Positions 39,704-49,160 of a stretch of DNA of 64,000 bases are shown here, one piece after another. The stretch is taken from positions 1 through 64,000 of the forward strand of contig NZ_JAAATR010000003.1 of assembly GCF_009907385.1 (NCBI RefSeq). Direction: 5' to 3'. The stretch is from Atlantibacter hermannii (GTDB lineage Bacteria; Pseudomonadota; Gammaproteobacteria; Enterobacterales; Enterobacteriaceae). The notes beneath the pieces are model-generated. The model did no database searches, was not told where the DNA came from, and was given only the letters and a program-made list of their open reading frames with translations. Position 1 is the first letter of the stretch; each line of letters starts with the position of its first letter. The translations under genes were made by a program, and so were the position numbers.

Positions 39704-40390
39704 TTATGGCTGAAGGGCCCGCCGCTGCCAGCGTCGGGCCAGTACGCCCAGCCCGCTGCACAACAGGTAATAAACCACGCCAACGAAGATAAAAATCGCC
39801 GCCGGGTATATCTGCACCCGGCTGTTTACCTGCCCGGCGACGGTGGTCAGCTCCGGCACGTTGACGATAAACGCCAGCGACGTGTCTTTCAGCAGGCCGA
39901 TAAAAATCCCCACCAGCGACGGCAGCACATTGCGCAACACCTGAGGCAGCAGGATCATTCTTAGCGCCTGCCATGGGCTGAATCCCTGAGTCTGGGCCGC
40001 TTCATATTGCCCGGTCGGCAGCGCCTGAAGCCCGGCCAGCGTCGAGTGCATCACTGATGCCGAGGTAAACCAGGCCAGCGCCAGCGTCACGGTTACCGCA
40101 CCAGGCAGGTCGATACCCATCATCATCGGCAGTAAATACCACAGCCAGAAGATAACGAAGATCAGCGGAATGCCGCGAATCAGCTCCGCCCAGGCAAACA
40201 GTACGCGCCGCACCACGCCGGAATAACGCCACGCCAGGCACGCCAGCGCTATCCCGCCGGGCAACGCCAGCACGCCCGCGCCGAATGCCATCATTAACGT
40301 TAACAGCACCCCGCCCGGCTCGCCCTGCGCCATCCGGCCCCACAGCAAATAATCGAGGTTATCGGTAATCACGGTGATATTAGCGATCAC
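39704..40390 (-). CDS. Polar amino-acid ABC transporter permease 2
   Basis: 228 residues of the HisM/GltK type, with about five membrane segments (LLTLMMAFGAGVLALPGGIA, LIRGIPLIFVIFWLWYLLPM). The ATPase-contact EAA-like loop is in YEAAQTQGFSPWQALRMILL. It is the last gene of a four-gene operon running ATPase, permease 1 and permease 2 downstream of the binding protein. It starts within the end of permease 1 (11-base overlap). Substrate: a polar or acidic amino acid, inferred from family only. Confidence 0.88.
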   Translation of the reverse strand: MIANITVITDNLDYLLWGRMAQGEPGGVLLTLMMAFGAGVLALPGGIALACLAWRYSGVVRRVLFAWAELIRGIPLIFVIFWLWYLLPMMMGIDLPGAVTVTLALAWFTSASVMHSTLAGLQALPTGQYEAAQTQGFSPWQALRMILLPQVLRNVLPSLVGIFIGLLKDTSLAFIVNVPELTTVAGQVNSRVQIYPAAIFIFVGVVYYLLCSGLGVLARRWQRRALQP

Positions 40391-41159
40391 GTTGCACCTC
40401 GCTTTGCGCGATGGCGCGCTGAGTGACGGCTTTTCTCCGCGATCTTCCCGGCCCGATCCTGCCGAGCACCACCCCCATCGCTACGCCGAGTAATAAATAA
40501 AGCACGGTGCCCACGGCGAACGCCTCCAGCGCGTGGGCGTTGTAGCTTTCAATCTGGCGTACCTGATACGTCAGCTCGGCAAAACCGATGCCGCTGGCCA
40601 GCGATGACAGTTTCATCAGGTTCAGATACTGGCCGACAATCGGCTGCCAGGCGTTCGTCAGCCCCTGCGGCAACAACACGCAGCGAAACAACGCCCAGGT
40701 GGAAAACCCCTGAGACAGCGCCGCTTCGCGCTGGCCGTTGGGCACGGCGCTTAAGCCCGCTTCAATCTCCTCGATTAAAAACGCCGAGGTGAAAACGCCC
40801 AGCCCCCAGGCCGAGCAGAGAAATTCCGGCGTCAGCCACCAGACATCTCCCGGCAAAATCGACCAGGCGTGATCGGCATTAATAAAATCGCGTACCGCCA
40901 GCGGCAGCAGGTTCCAGGCCGCGAAGTACCAGAACAGCAGTTGCACCAGCAGCGGCGTATTGCGGAATACCGATACCCAGCCCGCCACCACGGCGCGCCC
41001 TGCACCGCCGCCCGCCAGCCGCAGCGCCAGAAACAACACCGCCAGCACGGTGGCCAGCGCCATACCGATTAGCGACACCCACACCGTGGTCAGAAAGCCC
41101 GAAATAATCCATTGCCGGGGGAGCCCGGTCAGCACCCCCTGCCAGTCCAGATCAAACAT
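40380..41159 (-). CDS. Polar amino-acid ABC transporter permease 1
   Basis: 259 residues, HisQ/GltJ type. The permease motif is GQREAALSQGFSTWALFRCV, and membrane segments include TVWVSLIGMALATVLAVLFL and FRNTPLLVQLLFWYFAAWNL. The ATG overlaps the TGA of the ATPase gene (TGATG). The C-terminus is basic (GRIGPGRSRRKAVTQRAI). It pairs with permease 2 in the membrane. Confidence 0.88.
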   Translation of the reverse strand: MFDLDWQGVLTGLPRQWIISGFLTTVWVSLIGMALATVLAVLFLALRLAGGGAGRAVVAGWVSVFRNTPLLVQLLFWYFAAWNLLPLAVRDFINADHAWSILPGDVWWLTPEFLCSAWGLGVFTSAFLIEEIEAGLSAVPNGQREAALSQGFSTWALFRCVLLPQGLTNAWQPIVGQYLNLMKLSSLASGIGFAELTYQVRQIESYNAHALEAFAVGTVLYLLLGVAMGVVLGRIGPGRSRRKAVTQRAIAQSEVQRDR

Positions 41160-41977
41160 CAGTCAGGCCGCTCCTGGTGTAAAGGGTCGAGCACTTTCTT
41201 CAGGAAGCGCTGGGCGCGAGGGTGTTGCGGCGCGGTGAAAAACTGCGCCGGGCTGGCGACTTCGAGAATGTCGCCGCCGTCGATAAACACCACGCGATCG
41301 GCGATTTCCCGGGCGAACTGCATTTCATGGGTCACCACAATCATGGTGATGCCGCTGTGCGCCAGGGATTTCATCACGTACAGCACTTCGCCGATCATTT
41401 CCGGGTCCAGCGCCGAGGTAGGCTCATCAAACAAAATGATTTGCGGCGAAGAGGCCAGCGCACGGGCAATCGCCACGCGCTGCTGCTGCCCGCCGGAAAG
41501 CTGCGCGGGCAGGTGATCGGCCTTATCGGCCAGGCCGACCTGCTGCAATAACTCGCGGGCGCGCTGGTCCGCTGCCGCCGGTTTCCAGCCGTGAACCTGC
41601 ACCAGCGCCAGGGTGATATTCTGGCGCGCAGTGAGGTGGGCATACAGGTTGAATTGCTGGAACACAAACCCAACCCGGCTGCGCAGCTGGCGCAGCGCGC
41701 GCCCCTGAATGCCGTGGGTAGGTTTATTGTCGATCAGGATATCGCCGCCGCTCAGCGGCTCAAGCTGGTTGATCAGGCGGATCAGCGTGGATTTACCCGA
41801 GCCCGACGGCCCGAGGATCGCCACCACTTCACCCTGATTGATCGTCAGGTTGATGCCGTTCAGTACCCGGTGATCGCCGTACTGTTTCACGACATCGCGA
41901 AACTCCACGCTCGCCTGCTCCAGATGTGAAAAATCCGCGGACGATGCCGCGGAGCGTGTGATGAGGCCAGACAGCAT
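41159..41977 (-). CDS. Polar amino-acid ABC transporter ATPase
   Basis: 272 residues. Walker A LGPSGSGKSTLIRLINQLEP, signature LSGGQQQRVAIARAL, Walker B IILFDEPTSALDPEM, and switch His in IVVTHEMQFA. It belongs to the HisP/GlnQ/GltL family. An N-terminal extension of about 25 residues precedes the usual VEFRDVVKQYGDHRVLNG start. The gene follows the binding-protein gene by one base. Confidence 0.93.
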   Translation of the reverse strand: MLSGLITRSAASSADFSHLEQASVEFRDVVKQYGDHRVLNGINLTINQGEVVAILGPSGSGKSTLIRLINQLEPLSGGDILIDNKPTHGIQGRALRQLRSRVGFVFQQFNLYAHLTARQNITLALVQVHGWKPAAADQRARELLQQVGLADKADHLPAQLSGGQQQRVAIARALASSPQIILFDEPTSALDPEMIGEVLYVMKSLAHSGITMIVVTHEMQFAREIADRVVFIDGGDILEVASPAQFFTAPQHPRAQRFLKKVLDPLHQERPD

Positions 41978-41978
41978 A

Positions 41979-42809
41979 TTACTTCGCTTCTATGGTAAAG
42001 GAACGCGGCTGCGGAGTCTGGGTAGACGGGCCAAACCAGGTGTCGTAGATACGGCTGGCTTCGCCACTCTTCTCGAGGTTAACCAGTCCATCATTCACCG
42101 CTTTCAGCAGCGCGGTTTCACCTTTCTTCACGCCGACGCCGATCTCTTCTTTACTCAGCAGGTCCGGCAAAATTTTGAAGTTGGCTTTATCCGGCGCGCC
42201 TGCCAGCAGGCCAGCCAGAATGGTGCTGTCCTGGGTGATCGCCTGCACGTTGCCGTTACGCAGCGCGGTCAGCGCCAGCGGGATATCGTCATACGCCAGC
42301 ACCCGCGCCTGCGGATAGCGCTGGTGCAGCGCCTGCTCGCCGGTGGTGCCTTTTACTGCGCCAATGCGCGCGCGGCTGTAATCATCCAGCTTGTCCGGGG
42401 ATGTGGCCGGGACCAGGAATTGCTGGCCGGTAACAAAATACGGGGTGGAGAAATCGATCACCTGGGCGCGCTCCGGGGTGATGGTGATATCCGCCACAAT
42501 CAGATCCGCTTTGCCGGACTGCAATAAAGGAATACGGTTCGCCGGGTTGGTGGCCACCAGTTCCAGCTTCACGCCGAGCGATTTCGCCAGCGCTTTAGCG
42601 AAGTCCACATCGTAGCCGACGATTTCATGGCTTTTTGGGTCCACGGAGCCAAACGGCGGGTTAGCGTCAAAGGTCGCCACTTTTACGACGCCCGCTTTTT
42701 TAATATCCGCTAATTGATCGGCCTGCGCGGATGCGGCGGTGAAACCGCCTAATGCCACCATTCCCAGAGCCAGCAGCGCTTTACGCTGTGCGCTAAATTG
42801 ATGTGCCAT
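41979..42809 (-). CDS. Polar amino-acid ABC transporter periplasmic binding protein
   Basis: 276 residues, with a Sec signal peptide (KALLALGMVALGGFTAASAQA). It is an SBP family 3 protein: GVVKVATFDANPPFGSVDPK, GYDVDFAKALAKSLGVKLEL, ADLIVADITITPERAQVIDF, STPYFVTGQQFLVP. Likely ligand is an amino acid; the arginine and acidic contacts cannot be read reliably. First gene of the operon; RBS AGAGGAAACT. The upstream 660-base region is shared with nrfA. Confidence 0.9.
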   Translation of the reverse strand: MAHQFSAQRKALLALGMVALGGFTAASAQADQLADIKKAGVVKVATFDANPPFGSVDPKSHEIVGYDVDFAKALAKSLGVKLELVATNPANRIPLLQSGKADLIVADITITPERAQVIDFSTPYFVTGQQFLVPATSPDKLDDYSRARIGAVKGTTGEQALHQRYPQARVLAYDDIPLALTALRNGNVQAITQDSTILAGLLAGAPDKANFKILPDLLSKEEIGVGVKKGETALLKAVNDGLVNLEKSGEASRIYDTWFGPSTQTPQPRSFTIEAK

Positions 42810-43151
42810 AGTTTCCTCTGATTACCCTGTATTTATTAGTGTGTGGTATTACGCTCCCATAAGTTTTTCGCTTCGACAAATGCCAAAAATGACTTAACAC
42901 ATACAAAAAGGTTATTAGTAAACAGGCTGTTAACCATTACGGAAAGCCGTGTTATCGGGTGAGTGAAAAGCGGCAAAAATTTGCTTCAGGAAGGGAGATT
43001 CGTCGGCGCATGTCGCTCTCCGCATCTATACAGGATGTCATGCATTTAACGCCGTTAAATGATAATAAAATGACGGAACCCCCTATTTTTCTTTTCTAAA
43101 ACCCGGCATGTTAAGTCTTATTAAATTAAATATCCGGCTAAACATGCATTT

Positions 43152-43165
43152 TTGATACAAATCAT
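43152..43165. promoter_or_regulatory. FNR-like box upstream of nrfA
   Basis: TTGAT-ACAA-ATCAT, nine of ten consensus positions of TTGATnnnnATCAA. It fits the known FNR activation of nrf operons, but it lies about 310 bases upstream of the nrfA start, so the target promoter is uncertain. Confidence 0.6.
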
Positions 43166-43171
43166 GTTCAA

Positions 43172-43187
43172 TACCCCTTTGGGGGTA
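43172..43187. promoter_or_regulatory. NarL/NarP 7-2-7 site
   Basis: TACCCCT-TT-GGGGGTA, two inverted heptamers with a 2-bp gap, the arrangement bound by NarP and NarL. It is centred 21 bases from the FNR-like box. Confidence 0.6.
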
Positions 43188-43473
43188 TTTTAAATATTTC
43201 GTGATCGCCGATCCCGTCCTTTTATTAATTCTGCAATCACCGTCATTTATTTCACTGCAATAAATAAACGTTACTTAACTGCTTGTTATCAATACCCATT
43301 CTCATGGCTCTCATATATTTACTTACTCATCTTTACTCTTGATCGAAAACAATATTTTTAATGTGGTTTTTGCTAATTTACGCTCAGAGCAATGTCGAGA
43401 TGGCAATTATTGCCATTCCCTTTAGTGAATTAAAATAACCGCACAGACGCGGCTTACTTTGGACGGAACGCTC

Positions 43474-44919
43474 ATGGCCAGGATAAGCAAATTTCTTCCC
43501 TACTTCTGGAGCCTATTCGCCGGCTTATTGTTGTTAAGCCCGGCACACGCAGAACAAGCTCCTGCTGCAACCGCACCCGCGAAAATTGAAGCGCATAATG
43601 AAGTTTTCGCGAATAAACATCCCGATCAATTCAATTCATGGAAAGCCACCAGCGAGCAATCTGAACGTGAAGATGCGCTGGCGGAAGACCCGAATATGGT
43701 GATCCTGTGGGCGGGCTATCCGTTCTCGCGGGATTACAACAAACCGCGCGGCCACGCTTATGCGCTCACTGATGTCCGTGAAACCCTGCGCACCGGCGCG
43801 CCGAAAACCGCCGAGGACGGCCCGCTGCCGATGGCCTGCTGGAGCTGTAAAAGCCCGGACGTCGCCCGCCTGATCCAGAAAGAGGGCGAAGCGGGTTACT
43901 TCCACGGCAAATGGGCGCGCGGCGGGCCGGAAATCGTTAACGATTTAGGCTGTGCCGACTGCCACAACACCGCCTCTGAAGACTTTGCTAAAGGCAAACC
44001 GGCGTTAACCCTGTCCCGCCCTTATGCGGCGCGCGCCATGGAAACCATCGGCAAACCGTTCGACAAAGCCAGCCGTCTGGATCAGCAGGCCATGGTCTGC
44101 GGCCAGTGCCACGTTGAATACTATTTCGACGGTAAAGACAAAGCGGTGAAATTCCCGTGGGATAACGGCCCGAACGTTGACGGTATGGAAAAATACTACG
44201 ACGACATCGCCTTCTCCGACTGGGTGAACCCGCTGTCTAAAACCCCGATGCTAAAGGCGCAGCACCCGGAATATGAAACCTGGAGCGCTGGTATTCACGG
44301 CAAGAATAACGTGACCTGTATCGACTGCCATATGCCGAAGATGCAGAACGCCGAAGGCAAAATGTTTACCAGCCACAAGATTGGCAACCCGTTCGATACC
44401 TTCGATCAGACCTGTAAAAACTGCCACACCCAGACCAAAGAAGCGTTGCAGTCCGTGGTCGCCGAGCGTAAAGCCGCGATTCAGGATCTAAAACGTAAAG
44501 TGGAAGTTCAGCTGGTTCACGCGCACTTTGAAGCCAAAGCCGCGCTGGATGCCGGCGCGACCGACGAAGAAATGAAGCCGATTCAGACCGATATCCGCCA
44601 CGCGCAATGGCGCTGGGACCTGGCGATCGCGTCGCACGGCGTTCATATGCACGCGCCGGATGAAGCGCTGCGTATGCTCGGCACCGCGCTGAATAAAGCC
44701 GCCGATGCCCGCGCGAAGCTGATTCGTCTGCTGGCGACCAAAGGCATCACCGAAGAAGTGCAACTGCCGGATATCTCTACCAAAGCCAAAGCCCAGGCGG
44801 CGATTGGCCTGGATATGCAGAAAATCAACGCAGAGAAACAGGACTTCCTGAAAACCGTGGTACCGCAATGGGACGATCAGGCGCGTAAAAACGGATTGCT
44901 GGGAACCGAAGGCAAATAA
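43474..44919 (+). CDS. nrfA: Ammonia-forming cytochrome c552 nitrite reductase
   Basis: 481 residues, periplasmic, signal peptide at the N-terminus ([14 protein letters not shown]). It reduces nitrite to ammonium with six electrons. Five haem motifs: active-site CWSCK with Lys ligand, then CADCH, CGQCH, CIDCH and CKNCH. The catalytic region [20 protein letters not shown] is intact. The ATG at 43474 is preferred over the TTG at 43459. First gene of nrfABCDE-FG. A 76-bp palindrome separates it from nrfB. Confidence 0.97.
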   Translation: MARISKFLPYFWSLFAGLLLLSPAHAEQAPAATAPAKIEAHNEVFANKHPDQFNSWKATSEQSEREDALAEDPNMVILWAGYPFSRDYNKPRGHAYALTDVRETLRTGAPKTAEDGPLPMACWSCKSPDVARLIQKEGEAGYFHGKWARGGPEIVNDLGCADCHNTASEDFAKGKPALTLSRPYAARAMETIGKPFDKASRLDQQAMVCGQCHVEYYFDGKDKAVKFPWDNGPNVDGMEKYYDDIAFSDWVNPLSKTPMLKAQHPEYETWSAGIHGKNNVTCIDCHMPKMQNAEGKMFTSHKIGNPFDTFDQTCKNCHTQTKEALQSVVAERKAAIQDLKRKVEVQLVHAHFEAKAALDAGATDEEMKPIQTDIRHAQWRWDLAIASHGVHMHAPDEALRMLGTALNKAADARAKLIRLLATKGITEEVQLPDISTKAKAQAAIGLDMQKINAEKQDFLKTVVPQWDDQARKNGLLGTEGK

Positions 44920-44966
44920 CCCCTGTAAACAGGAGCCGCTCCATTAGGCGTAATTGGTGCAGCCAG

Positions 44967-45042
44967 ATTGGGCACGGACAGCGCGGAAAAACCGGAGCGT
45001 ACACGTAGTACGCGAGGATTTTGAGCACTGCCCAGGCCCAAT
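44967..45042. repeat. Concentric 76-bp imperfect palindrome between nrfA and nrfB
   Basis: Outer arms ATTGGGC (44967-44973) and GCCCAAT (45036-45042). A perfect inner palindrome GCGTAC-ACGTA-GTACGC (44997-45013) shares the same centre, and the arms between are partly complementary (left GGACAGCGCGG...CCGG, right GAGG...GAGCACTGCCC). It may be a dispersed enterobacterial intergenic repeat or a processing element that sets nrfA above nrfB in the message. I cannot name the family with certainty. Confidence 0.65.
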
Positions 45043-45088
45043 AAGGCAAACAAAATAGCCTGATGGGGTGGCGAGAAATGGAGTCAAT

Positions 45089-45655
45089 ATGAGCGTACTA
45101 CGTTCGTTATTTACTGCTGGGGTGCTGGCGTTAGGCTGTTTATGGATATTACCCGTCCAGGCTGCGCCGTCTTCCCAGGCAGACACCGATTCGAGCTATA
45201 CCGTGACGCAGCAGCGCAATCCCGATAAGGCTTGTCTGGATTGCCATAAGCCTGAAAAAGAGGGGATGCACGGAAAGCACGCGGAAGCCATCAACCCGAA
45301 CAACAATTTGCCGGTCACCTGTACCAACTGCCACGGCAATATTTCGCCGGAACACCGCAACGGCGTGAAAGATGCGATGCGGTTTAACGATCCGATGTAC
45401 ACCGTCGAGCAGCAGAACAGCGTTTGTATGGCGTGCCACCTGCCGGAACAGCTGCAAAAAGCGTTCTGGCCGCATAACGTGCATGCCACCAAAGTCGCCT
45501 GCGCCAGCTGCCACAATCTGCATCCGAAGCAGGACACGATGCAGACCCTGAACGATAAGAGTCGGATCAAACTTTGCGTCGATTGCCACCGCGACCAGCG
45601 TGACAATCCCGCGTTCAATCCCTCCTCGGTTCATCTGGGTAAGGAGCATCCATGA
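45089..45655 (+). CDS. nrfB: Pentahaem cytochrome NrfB, electron donor to NrfA
   Basis: 188 residues, the E. coli NrfB length. Signal peptide, then five CxxCH motifs: CLDCH, CTNCH, CMACH, CASCH and CVDCH. It carries electrons from NrfCD to NrfA in the periplasm. Start at 45089 ([16 protein letters not shown]) with GGAG upstream; the in-frame ATG at 45068 is rejected. The TGA overlaps the ATG of nrfC (ATGA). Confidence 0.96.
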   Translation: MSVLRSLFTAGVLALGCLWILPVQAAPSSQADTDSSYTVTQQRNPDKACLDCHKPEKEGMHGKHAEAINPNNNLPVTCTNCHGNISPEHRNGVKDAMRFNDPMYTVEQQNSVCMACHLPEQLQKAFWPHNVHATKVACASCHNLHPKQDTMQTLNDKSRIKLCVDCHRDQRDNPAFNPSSVHLGKEHP

Positions 45656-46323
45656 CATGCTCTCGTCGTCAATTCGTGACCAGAATGGGGGCATTGATCG
45701 CCGTGAGCGGAACGATGGGGGTTTCTATTGCTCAGGCGCTCACCATCAACGGCGTGCGCTACGGCATGATCCACGACGAGTCGAAGTGTATTGGCTGCAC
45801 GGCCTGCATGGACGCCTGCCGCGAAGTGAACCATGTGCCTGAGGGGGTATCGCGTCTGACGATTATTCAGAGCGAACCCATCGGCGAGTTTCCGGATGTG
45901 AAATACCAATTTTTCCGGAAATCCTGCCAGCACTGCGATCACGCGCCGTGCGTGGACGTGTGCCCGACCGGCGCATCGTTCCGCGACGCGGCGACCGGCA
46001 TCGTGGATGTGAATCCCGATCTGTGCGTCGGTTGCCAGTACTGTATCGCCTCCTGCCCTTACCGCGTGCGGTTTATCCATCCGGAAAACAAAACGGCGGA
46101 TAAATGCGATTTTTGCCGCAAGACTAACCTCAAGGAAGGCAAACTGCCGGCCTGTGTGCTGTCATGCCCTACCAGCGCGCTGACCTTCGGCAATCTCGAC
46201 GATCCTGACAGCGAGATTTCGTTGATGCTGGCGAAGAAACCGACCTACCGTTACAAGCTGGCGCTGGGCACCAAACCCAAGGTGTACCGCGTGCCGTTTA
46301 AATATGGGGAGGTCACCCAATGA
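45652..46323 (+). CDS. nrfC: Nrf iron-sulfur protein
   Basis: 223 residues. A Tat signal ([18 protein letters not shown]) and four [4Fe-4S] motifs: [46 protein letters not shown], and a CDFC ... CVLSCP set. It takes electrons from NrfD to NrfB. It overlaps nrfB and nrfD by four bases each. Confidence 0.95.
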   Translation: MTCSRRQFVTRMGALIAVSGTMGVSIAQALTINGVRYGMIHDESKCIGCTACMDACREVNHVPEGVSRLTIIQSEPIGEFPDVKYQFFRKSCQHCDHAPCVDVCPTGASFRDAATGIVDVNPDLCVGCQYCIASCPYRVRFIHPENKTADKCDFCRKTNLKEGKLPACVLSCPTSALTFGNLDDPDSEISLMLAKKPTYRYKLALGTKPKVYRVPFKYGEVTQ

Positions 46324-47270
46324 ACCCCGTGAATCCAACCCCGTTCCATTTTGAATCACTGGTCTGGGACTGGCCGATTGCCGTCTATCTGTTTCTGATT
46401 GGTATTTCGGCCGGGCTGGTTACGCTGTCGATTCTGCTGCGCCGTTATCACCCGACGCTGGGCGGTTCGCAAAGTACCCTCATCCGCACCACGCTGGTGC
46501 TGGCGCCGACCACCATTATTCTCGGCCTGCTGATCCTGATCCTGCATCTGACGCGGCCCTGGACCTTCTGGAAGCTGATGTTCCATTACAGCCTGACGTC
46601 GGTGATGTCGATGGGCGTGATGCTGTTCCAGGTTTATATGGCTGTGATGGTGGTGTGGCTGGCGAAAATCTTTGAAAGCGACGTGCTGAAGCTGCAACAG
46701 CGCTGGCTGCCGCGCTTTACGTTCGTGCGTACCGTGCTAGGCTGGCTGACGCCGTTTCAGCGCCCCATCGAAACGCTGATGCTGGTACTGGCGGTGCTGC
46801 TGGGCGCGTATACCGGCTTCCTGCTGTCGGCGCTGAAATCCTATCCGCTGCTGAACAACCCGATCCTTCCGGCGCTGTTTTTGTTCTCGGGAATTTCTTC
46901 CGGCGCGGCGGTGGCGCTGCTCGCCATGTTCCGCGACCCGCATAACAAAGAGGCGCATTTTCTCCACAAGCTGGAAACCCCGGTGATCTGGCTGGAAATC
47001 TTCCTGCTGGCGGCGTTTTTCGTCGGTCTGGCATTAGGGGATGACGGGAAAATGCGTTCGCTGGCGGCGGCGCTCGGCGGCGGATTCTGGACATGGTGGT
47101 TCTGGATCGGCGTGGTGGGCATCGGGCTGTTAATCCCGATGCTGCTGAAACGCCTGCTGCCGCAGGCGGCGACGCCCTCCGGCGTGCTGCTGATCAGCGG
47201 AGCCAGCCTGACCGGCGTGTTGCTGCTGCGCTTTTTTATTCTCTATGCGGGGCAATTAACCGTTGTGTGA
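46320..47270 (+). CDS. nrfD: Nrf membrane quinol dehydrogenase subunit
   Basis: 316 residues with about eight to nine membrane segments (VYLFLIGISAGLVTLSILLR, LMFHYSLTSVMSMGVMLFQV). The NrfD/PsrC family oxidises menaquinol and passes electrons to NrfC. The N-terminal segment FHFESLVWDWPIAVYLFLIG is characteristic. It overlaps nrfC and is followed 12 bases later by nrfE. Confidence 0.95.
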   Translation: MNPVNPTPFHFESLVWDWPIAVYLFLIGISAGLVTLSILLRRYHPTLGGSQSTLIRTTLVLAPTTIILGLLILILHLTRPWTFWKLMFHYSLTSVMSMGVMLFQVYMAVMVVWLAKIFESDVLKLQQRWLPRFTFVRTVLGWLTPFQRPIETLMLVLAVLLGAYTGFLLSALKSYPLLNNPILPALFLFSGISSGAAVALLAMFRDPHNKEAHFLHKLETPVIWLEIFLLAAFFVGLALGDDGKMRSLAAALGGGFWTWWFWIGVVGIGLLIPMLLKRLLPQAATPSGVLLISGASLTGVLLLRFFILYAGQLTVV

Positions 47271-47282
47271 GCAGGGTGAAGC

Positions 47283-49160
47283 GTGGAACTGATGTTGCCC
47301 GAAAGTGGGTTTATAGCCCTGCTTCTTGCCTGCGGTATCTCGGCGGCGACAGCCTGGCTGGCGCTTGCCGGATACCGATCTCGCTGGTCCGGCGTTTCTC
47401 GCCTGGCCAGCTCTCTTACCCTCGCCCAGTTCGGCCTGCTACTGCTGGCGTTTGGGCTGCTGATCCTGGCGTTCCTCTCTGACGATTTCACCCTGGTGTA
47501 TGCGGCGCAGCACGGCCACCGCCAGTTGCCGTTTGGCCTCAAGCTCGCCGCCGTCTGGGGCGGTCATGAAGGATCTTTGCTGCTGTGGGTGTTGTGCTTG
47601 TCCGGCTGGAGCGCCCTGTTCGCCTGGCGCTATCGCCACGCGCAGGACCCGTTTTTCGCGCTGACGCTCGCCCTGCTCGGGATCATCACCGCCGCGTTGC
47701 TGATCTTCGTGCTGCTGTACTCCGACCCGTTTACCCGTATTTTCCCGCCCGCCATCGAAGGGCGAGATTTAAACCCGATGCTGCAACATATCGGGCTGAT
47801 CCTGCACCCGCCGTTGCTGTATCTGGGCTACGGCGGCCTGACCGTTGCCGCCGCCGTATCGCTTGCCGCCCTGCTGCGCGGAGAATTTAACGCGGCGATG
47901 GCCGGGCTGTGCTGGCGCTGGACGGTGCCCGCCTGGAGTGCGTTAACCGCCGGTATCGTGCTCGGCTCCTGGTGGGCGTACAGCGAGCTGGGCTGGGGCG
48001 GCTGGTGGTTCTGGGATCCGGTGGAAAACGCCTCGTTGCTGCCGTGGCTCACCGCCAGCGCGTTGATGCACAGCCTGTACGCCACCCGCGCGCGCGGCGT
48101 ATTCCGCCACTGGTCGCTGCTGCTGGCGATTTTTGGCTTTATTTTCAGCCTGCTGGGCACGCTGATTGTGCGCTCTGGCGTGCTGATGTCGGTCCACGCC
48201 TTCGCGCTGGATAACGAACGCGCCGCGCCGCTGTTCACCCTGTTTATCGCCCTGAGCGCCGGCGCGCTGGCGCTGTACGGCTGGCGCGCCAGAGAGTGGA
48301 AACCGGCGGCGCGTTTCGCGGGCTGGTCGCGGGAAACCTGGCTGCTGCTGTGCCTGCTGTTGTTTACCGCCGTGGTAGTGATTGTGCTGTTAGGCACCCT
48401 GTATCCGATGCTGTATACCCTGTTCGGCTGGGGCAAGATTTCAGTCGGCGCGCCCTACTTCAATACCGTGCTGCTGCCGTTTGGTCTGGCGATGTTATTG
48501 GTGATCGGGCTGGCAGCGGGAAGTGCCTGGAAACGCAGCCCGCGCTGGACGCGCCTGCGCCTGTTCGGCTCACTCGCCATCGCCGTGCTGGCCGCCGTTG
48601 CCCTGCATTCTCACGGAATCATCGTCGCCTCCGCCACCGCGCTGGTGTGCTGGGTATTGAGCGCCCAGTGGCTGACCTCACCCACCTTGTTAAAGCGCCA
48701 GTTGCCGATGCTGCTGGCCCACACCGGCGTCGGGATTTTCGCCCTGGGGATAGTGTTTTCCTCCGGCGAAAAACAGGAAATGAGCCTTAACGTCACCCAA
48801 GGCGAGCAGGTCAGCGTGGCGGGCTACCAGTTCCGCTTCCACACCCTGAATCTGCTGGCCGAAAAAAACTACACCGCCGAGCAGGCGCTTATCGACATCA
48901 GCCGGGATAATCAGCCGATTGCCCATGTCGCTCCGGAACGGCGTTTTTACACTGCCCGCGGCCAGCTGATGATCGAGCCGGGTATCGCCTGGGATCTGCT
49001 GAGCGAGTGGTATGTGGTGATGGGCGAGAAAACCGGCGACAACCGCTACGCCATGCGCTTTTACGTACAGAGCGGCATCCGCTGGATATGGTTTGGCGCC
49101 GGGATCATGATGGCCGGCGCCCTGCTGGGCTGGTGGCGCGGGAGAAAAGCCTATGCGTAA
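47283..49160 (+). CDS. nrfE: Haem lyase subunit NrfE (CcmF-like)
   Basis: 625 residues; E. coli NrfE is annotated at 552, and CcmF proteins are about 650. About 14 membrane segments. The WWD domain is GGWWFWDPVENASLLPW, with conserved His regions AVWGGHEGSLLLWVL and LLYLGYGGLTVAAAV. With NrfF and NrfG it attaches haem to the CxxCK site of NrfA. The C-terminal periplasmic part (SLNVTQGEQVSVAGYQFRFH) resembles CcmF. The stop overlaps the start of the fused nrfFG by eight bases. Confidence 0.94.
   Translation: MELMLPESGFIALLLACGISAATAWLALAGYRSRWSGVSRLASSLTLAQFGLLLLAFGLLILAFLSDDFTLVYAAQHGHRQLPFGLKLAAVWGGHEGSLLLWVLCLSGWSALFAWRYRHAQDPFFALTLALLGIITAALLIFVLLYSDPFTRIFPPAIEGRDLNPMLQHIGLILHPPLLYLGYGGLTVAAAVSLAALLRGEFNAAMAGLCWRWTVPAWSALTAGIVLGSWWAYSELGWGGWWFWDPVENASLLPWLTASALMHSLYATRARGVFRHWSLLLAIFGFIFSLLGTLIVRSGVLMSVHAFALDNERAAPLFTLFIALSAGALALYGWRAREWKPAARFAGWSRETWLLLCLLLFTAVVVIVLLGTLYPMLYTLFGWGKISVGAPYFNTVLLPFGLAMLLVIGLAAGSAWKRSPRWTRLRLFGSLAIAVLAAVALHSHGIIVASATALVCWVLSAQWLTSPTLLKRQLPMLLAHTGVGIFALGIVFSSGEKQEMSLNVTQGEQVSVAGYQFRFHTLNLLAEKNYTAEQALIDISRDNQPIAHVAPERRFYTARGQLMIEPGIAWDLLSEWYVVMGEKTGDNRYAMRFYVQSGIRWIWFGAGIMMAGALLGWWRGRKAYA

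Larger units (their letters stand above)
42810..43473. other. Regulatory region between the ABC transporter and nrfA
   Basis: About 664 AT-rich bases with no credible gene. It contains an FNR-like box (43152-43165), a NarL/NarP-like 7-2-7 palindrome (43172-43187) and a weaker FNR-like sequence CTGCTTGTTATCAA (43279-43292) followed by a single TACCCAT heptamer. Both divergent promoters must lie here. Confidence 0.55.

Noticed and set aside
43279-43292. Second FNR site CTGCTTGTTATCAA near nrfA
   Set aside because: Only eight of ten consensus positions match; noted in the regulatory region but not listed as a separate site.
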